In this document: positions 5,424-6,917 of the stretch, one piece after another
Layout of the letters: the number at the start of each line of letters is the position of its first letter
Numbering within the stretch: the first letter of the stretch is position 1
From: Prevotella sp. UBA1104
Lineage (GTDB): Bacteria > Bacteroidota > Bacteroidia > Bacteroidales > Bacteroidaceae
DNA: 6,917 bases
Direction: 5' to 3'
NCBI GenBank assembly: GCA_002314055.1
Contig: DCBP01000119.1
Coordinates: 678-7,594, forward strand
Notes under the pieces: generated by a model
Database searches by the model: none
Seen by the model: only the letters and a program-made list of their open reading frames with translations
What the model was told of the DNA's origin: nothing
Made by a program: the position numbers and the translations under genes

Positions 5424-6377
5424 ATGACGAAATATAATAAACCTGCTCTCACATTCTCACAACAAGTTGAATTGCTTGTTGCTAGAGGGCTCGTTGTAAA
5501 AAATAAGAAAAGAGTGGAAGGAACTCTTGCTAACATCAGCTACTACAGGCTCAGTGCCTATATGCTTCCCTTTAAAGAATATCAAAATGGTGTCATTATT
5601 GACAGATTCATTCAAGGCACTACTTGGGAACAAATTTACGACTTGTACAAATTTGACCGCAAACTGCGTTTGCTCTTATTTGATGCCATAGAACGCATTG
5701 AAATTGCAGTACGCACTCAAATTGTAAATCAATTGAGCCTGAAATACGGCTCTCACTGGCAAGATAATCGTTGTATTTTCAAAAATCCGATAACTCGTAG
5801 ACGTAGGGATGGATCTACGTTTATTGATGATGTTTTTGCAGATATTCAACATCATATAAAAGACAGATTACGCAACGACCGTTCTGAAACATTTATACAA
5901 CATTATCGCGAAACGTATTCCGAACCAAAGAATCCTCCATCGTGGATGAGTATTGAAGTTATGTATTTTAGTCAATTATCTCGAATATGTGACGGACTTA
6001 AGAAACGTGCTGATATTGCAGGCATTGCAAAATATTTTTCTCTACCCCCACAAACGTTTCAATCATGGCTTCATGCCCTGAATTTTATAAGAAACTTATG
6101 TGCACACCATTCTAGAATGTGGAATAGAGACATGAATATTGTTCCTGAAAAACTGGAGTTTTCAAAAAATCTCAAATGGATTTCAGCCCCGAATACAGCA
6201 AAGAGGAATAAGGTGTACTACTCAATATGTATTATTTGTTATCTATTGCAAACGGTAAATCCACAAACTTCATTTAAAAAACGGCTTTTTGATTTACTTG
6301 CAAAATATTCACATGTCGTTAATCTAAATTCAATGGGATTTCCAGCTAATTGGAGAGATGATATTTTTTGGAAATAA
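5424..6377 (+). CDS. Abi_2 family abortive-infection protein (AbiD/AbiF-like, HEPN fold)
   Basis: 317 residues, a usual full length. The N-terminal pattern typical of the family is clear: ALTFSQQVELLVARGL at 8-23, LANISYYRLSAYMLPF at 35-50, IYDLYKFDRKLRLLLFDAIERIEIAVR at 71-97 (quoted here in part: DAIERIEIAVR). The later half has PPSWMSIEVMYFSQLS at 171-186 and the HEPN-type RNase motif R-x4-H in FIRNLCAHHSRMWNR (Arg223, His228). Members protect against phages by halting the infected cell, probably through RNA cleavage, but the trigger is unknown here. I chose the ATG at 5424; a TTG at 5415 is in frame but lies close to the expected transcript start. The gene follows a phage terminase relic and is followed by a promoter plus a structured RNA candidate. 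It is A/T-rich compared with the terminase piece, which suggests separate acquisition. Confidence 0.92.
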   Translation: MTKYNKPALTFSQQVELLVARGLVVKNKKRVEGTLANISYYRLSAYMLPFKEYQNGVIIDRFIQGTTWEQIYDLYKFDRKLRLLLFDAIERIEIAVRTQIVNQLSLKYGSHWQDNRCIFKNPITRRRRDGSTFIDDVFADIQHHIKDRLRNDRSETFIQHYRETYSEPKNPPSWMSIEVMYFSQLSRICDGLKKRADIAGIAKYFSLPPQTFQSWLHALNFIRNLCAHHSRMWNRDMNIVPEKLEFSKNLKWISAPNTAKRNKVYYSICIICYLLQTVNPQTSFKKRLFDLLAKYSHVVNLNSMGFPANWRDDIFWK

Positions 6378-6395
6378 TTTTTTTCGCTTAAAAAA

Positions 6396-6426
6396 TTTGT
6401 TATAATAAAAACTTATAGTAATTTTG
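6396..6426 (+). promoter_or_regulatory. Consensus promoter behind the Abi_2 gene, driving a non-coding transcript
   Basis: TTTG at 6396-6399 and TAATTTTG at 6419-6426 are 19 bp apart, a full match to the Bacteroidetes consensus (TTG-N19..21-TAnnTTTG). It starts only 18 bp after the Abi stop codon and points to the right, where there is no plus-strand gene; the next gene is convergent. The expected start point is near 6430-6434. Confidence 0.7.
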
Positions 6427-6432
6427 CAGTCG

Positions 6433-6541
6433 AAAATTAAATAGATAGTTTTATACTTAAAGATAATAGGCCTCCCAGGCGAGCTTTCGAGCAGCATACT
6501 TGGGGGGCGTTATTTATATTATCTGGTAAGACAAATAAAAC
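6433..6541 (+). ncRNA. Candidate structured small RNA next to the Abi_2 gene
   Basis: The sequence behind the promoter folds by hand into one long hairpin of stacked helices: GTTTTAT/ATAAAAC (6448-6454/6535-6541), CTTA/TAAG (6456-6459/6527-6530), AGATAATA/TATTATCT (6461-6468/6517-6524) and GCCTCCCAGG/CTTGGGGGGC (6470-6479/6499-6508, two G-U pairs). A small cap GCT-TTCG-AGC (6483-6492) with a UUCG tetraloop closes it. No ORF with a plausible start lies here. A G/C-rich core of this kind in an A/T-rich spacer argues for a real RNA. It may act as guide, inhibitor or antitoxin for the Abi protein; that role is inference. I recall reports of ncRNAs linked to AbiF-type genes in other bacteria but could not check them. 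The alternative is a terminator shared by the convergent genes, although the T-runs are weak on both sides. The exact ends are estimates. Confidence 0.6.
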
Positions 6542-6564
6542 AGAATGAAGCGGTTTTCAAATAT

Positions 6565-6894
6565 TTACATATTGATATACTTCACAGGATTCTGGCTCTT
6601 TCCATAGAAAGAAGCCACACTCTTTCCCACATAAGGTGAATTTGAACATTCACTACCAACAAACTCTACACGTCCCTCATACTTTGGATTTTCTGTATAT
6701 TTCCAATCTTGAGGGATGTAGTCTTCTTTTACTATACCATCCACAACGGCAAGGACATGATTTGCTTTTGATGCCCTTTGCAAACTCATTTTCCAATATT
6801 TGCGTGTCATCTCATACAAATCTTCCCTGTCTATTTTGCCGACTTTTAAGCAGATTATTGTGTCACCGTCCTGTGGTATTAATTCTGATTCCAT
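6565..6894 (-). CDS. Conserved-looking hypothetical protein, 109 residues
   Basis: A small soluble protein with no signal peptide or membrane helix. Its sequence has the look of a compact, globular, conserved domain: YWKMSLQRASKANHVLAVVDG at 33-53 (WKMS-x-x-RASKA then VLAVVDGIV), W64, RVEFVGSE at 75-82, YVGKSV at 88-93 and QNPVKYI at 101-107. I cannot name the family with confidence; the alternation of short strands and the closing NP-x-x-YI motif would suit a small beta-rich domain, which is a guess. The start is the ATG at 6894; an in-frame TAA about 15 bases further upstream excludes a longer ATG-started form. It converges on the candidate RNA, with 23 bp between its stop codon and the end of the predicted hairpin. 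Its promoter must lie beyond the right edge or in the last bases. Confidence 0.7.
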   Translation of the reverse strand: MESELIPQDGDTIICLKVGKIDREDLYEMTRKYWKMSLQRASKANHVLAVVDGIVKEDYIPQDWKYTENPKYEGRVEFVGSECSNSPYVGKSVASFYGKSQNPVKYINM

Positions 6895-6917
6895 TTTATC
6901 AATAGTTCGTTAAAATT

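Noticed and set aside
6469..6524. Simple intrinsic terminator for the Abi gene
   Set aside because: A consensus promoter lies between the Abi stop and the hairpin, the pairing extends far beyond a terminator stem, and no solid T-run follows; a structured RNA fits better, though a terminator role is not excluded.

Overview
The window looks like an accessory region of a Bacteroidales chromosome (Prevotella/Bacteroides type). The evidence is the protein families (a VirE/VapE protein with a Bacteroidetes-type N-terminal domain, a DUF6078-like protein, an ECF sigma gene paired with a Bacteroidetes-style anti-sigma gene) and promoters of the form TTG-N19..21-TAnnTTTG, which is the Bacteroidetes house-keeping consensus. 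No rRNA, tRNA or CRISPR array was seen.

Left part (1-2050), minus strand: a two-gene mobile-element module reads leftwards. A small cysteine-containing DUF6078-like gene (1788-1333) is followed by a VirE_N/VapE primase-helicase-like gene that runs off the left edge (1196-1). Two repeat systems flank this module. Seven copies of TGCCCA/TGGGCA lie between the two genes with centre spacings of about 10-12 or 22-23 bp. Six copies of TGATACTT lie upstream of the DUF6078-like gene, starting at its likely promoter. A GC-rich inverted repeat follows at 2030-2050.

Middle part (2169-4410), plus strand: a compact three-gene operon with its own promoter. It encodes an exported caspase/metacaspase-like protease, an ECF sigma factor that overlaps it by ATGA, and a single-pass membrane protein with an anti-sigma-like N-terminus and a TPR-like C-terminus. 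The layout suggests protease-controlled release of a sigma factor, and is the main candidate for a little-described signalling or defence system.

Right part (4411-6917): a decayed fragment of a phage terminase large subunit (nuclease domain only, with a frame break near 4816) is followed by an intact Abi_2 (AbiD/AbiF-like, HEPN) abortive-infection gene. Directly behind that gene is a consensus promoter with no ORF after it; the transcribed sequence folds on paper into a long multi-helix hairpin (6448-6541). This is a good candidate for an Abi-associated small RNA. A convergent conserved hypothetical gene (6894-6565) closes the window.

Taken together this is a patchwork of phage/mobile-element remnants and host-defence-type genes. 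Functions are inferred from motifs read by eye; no database search was run.
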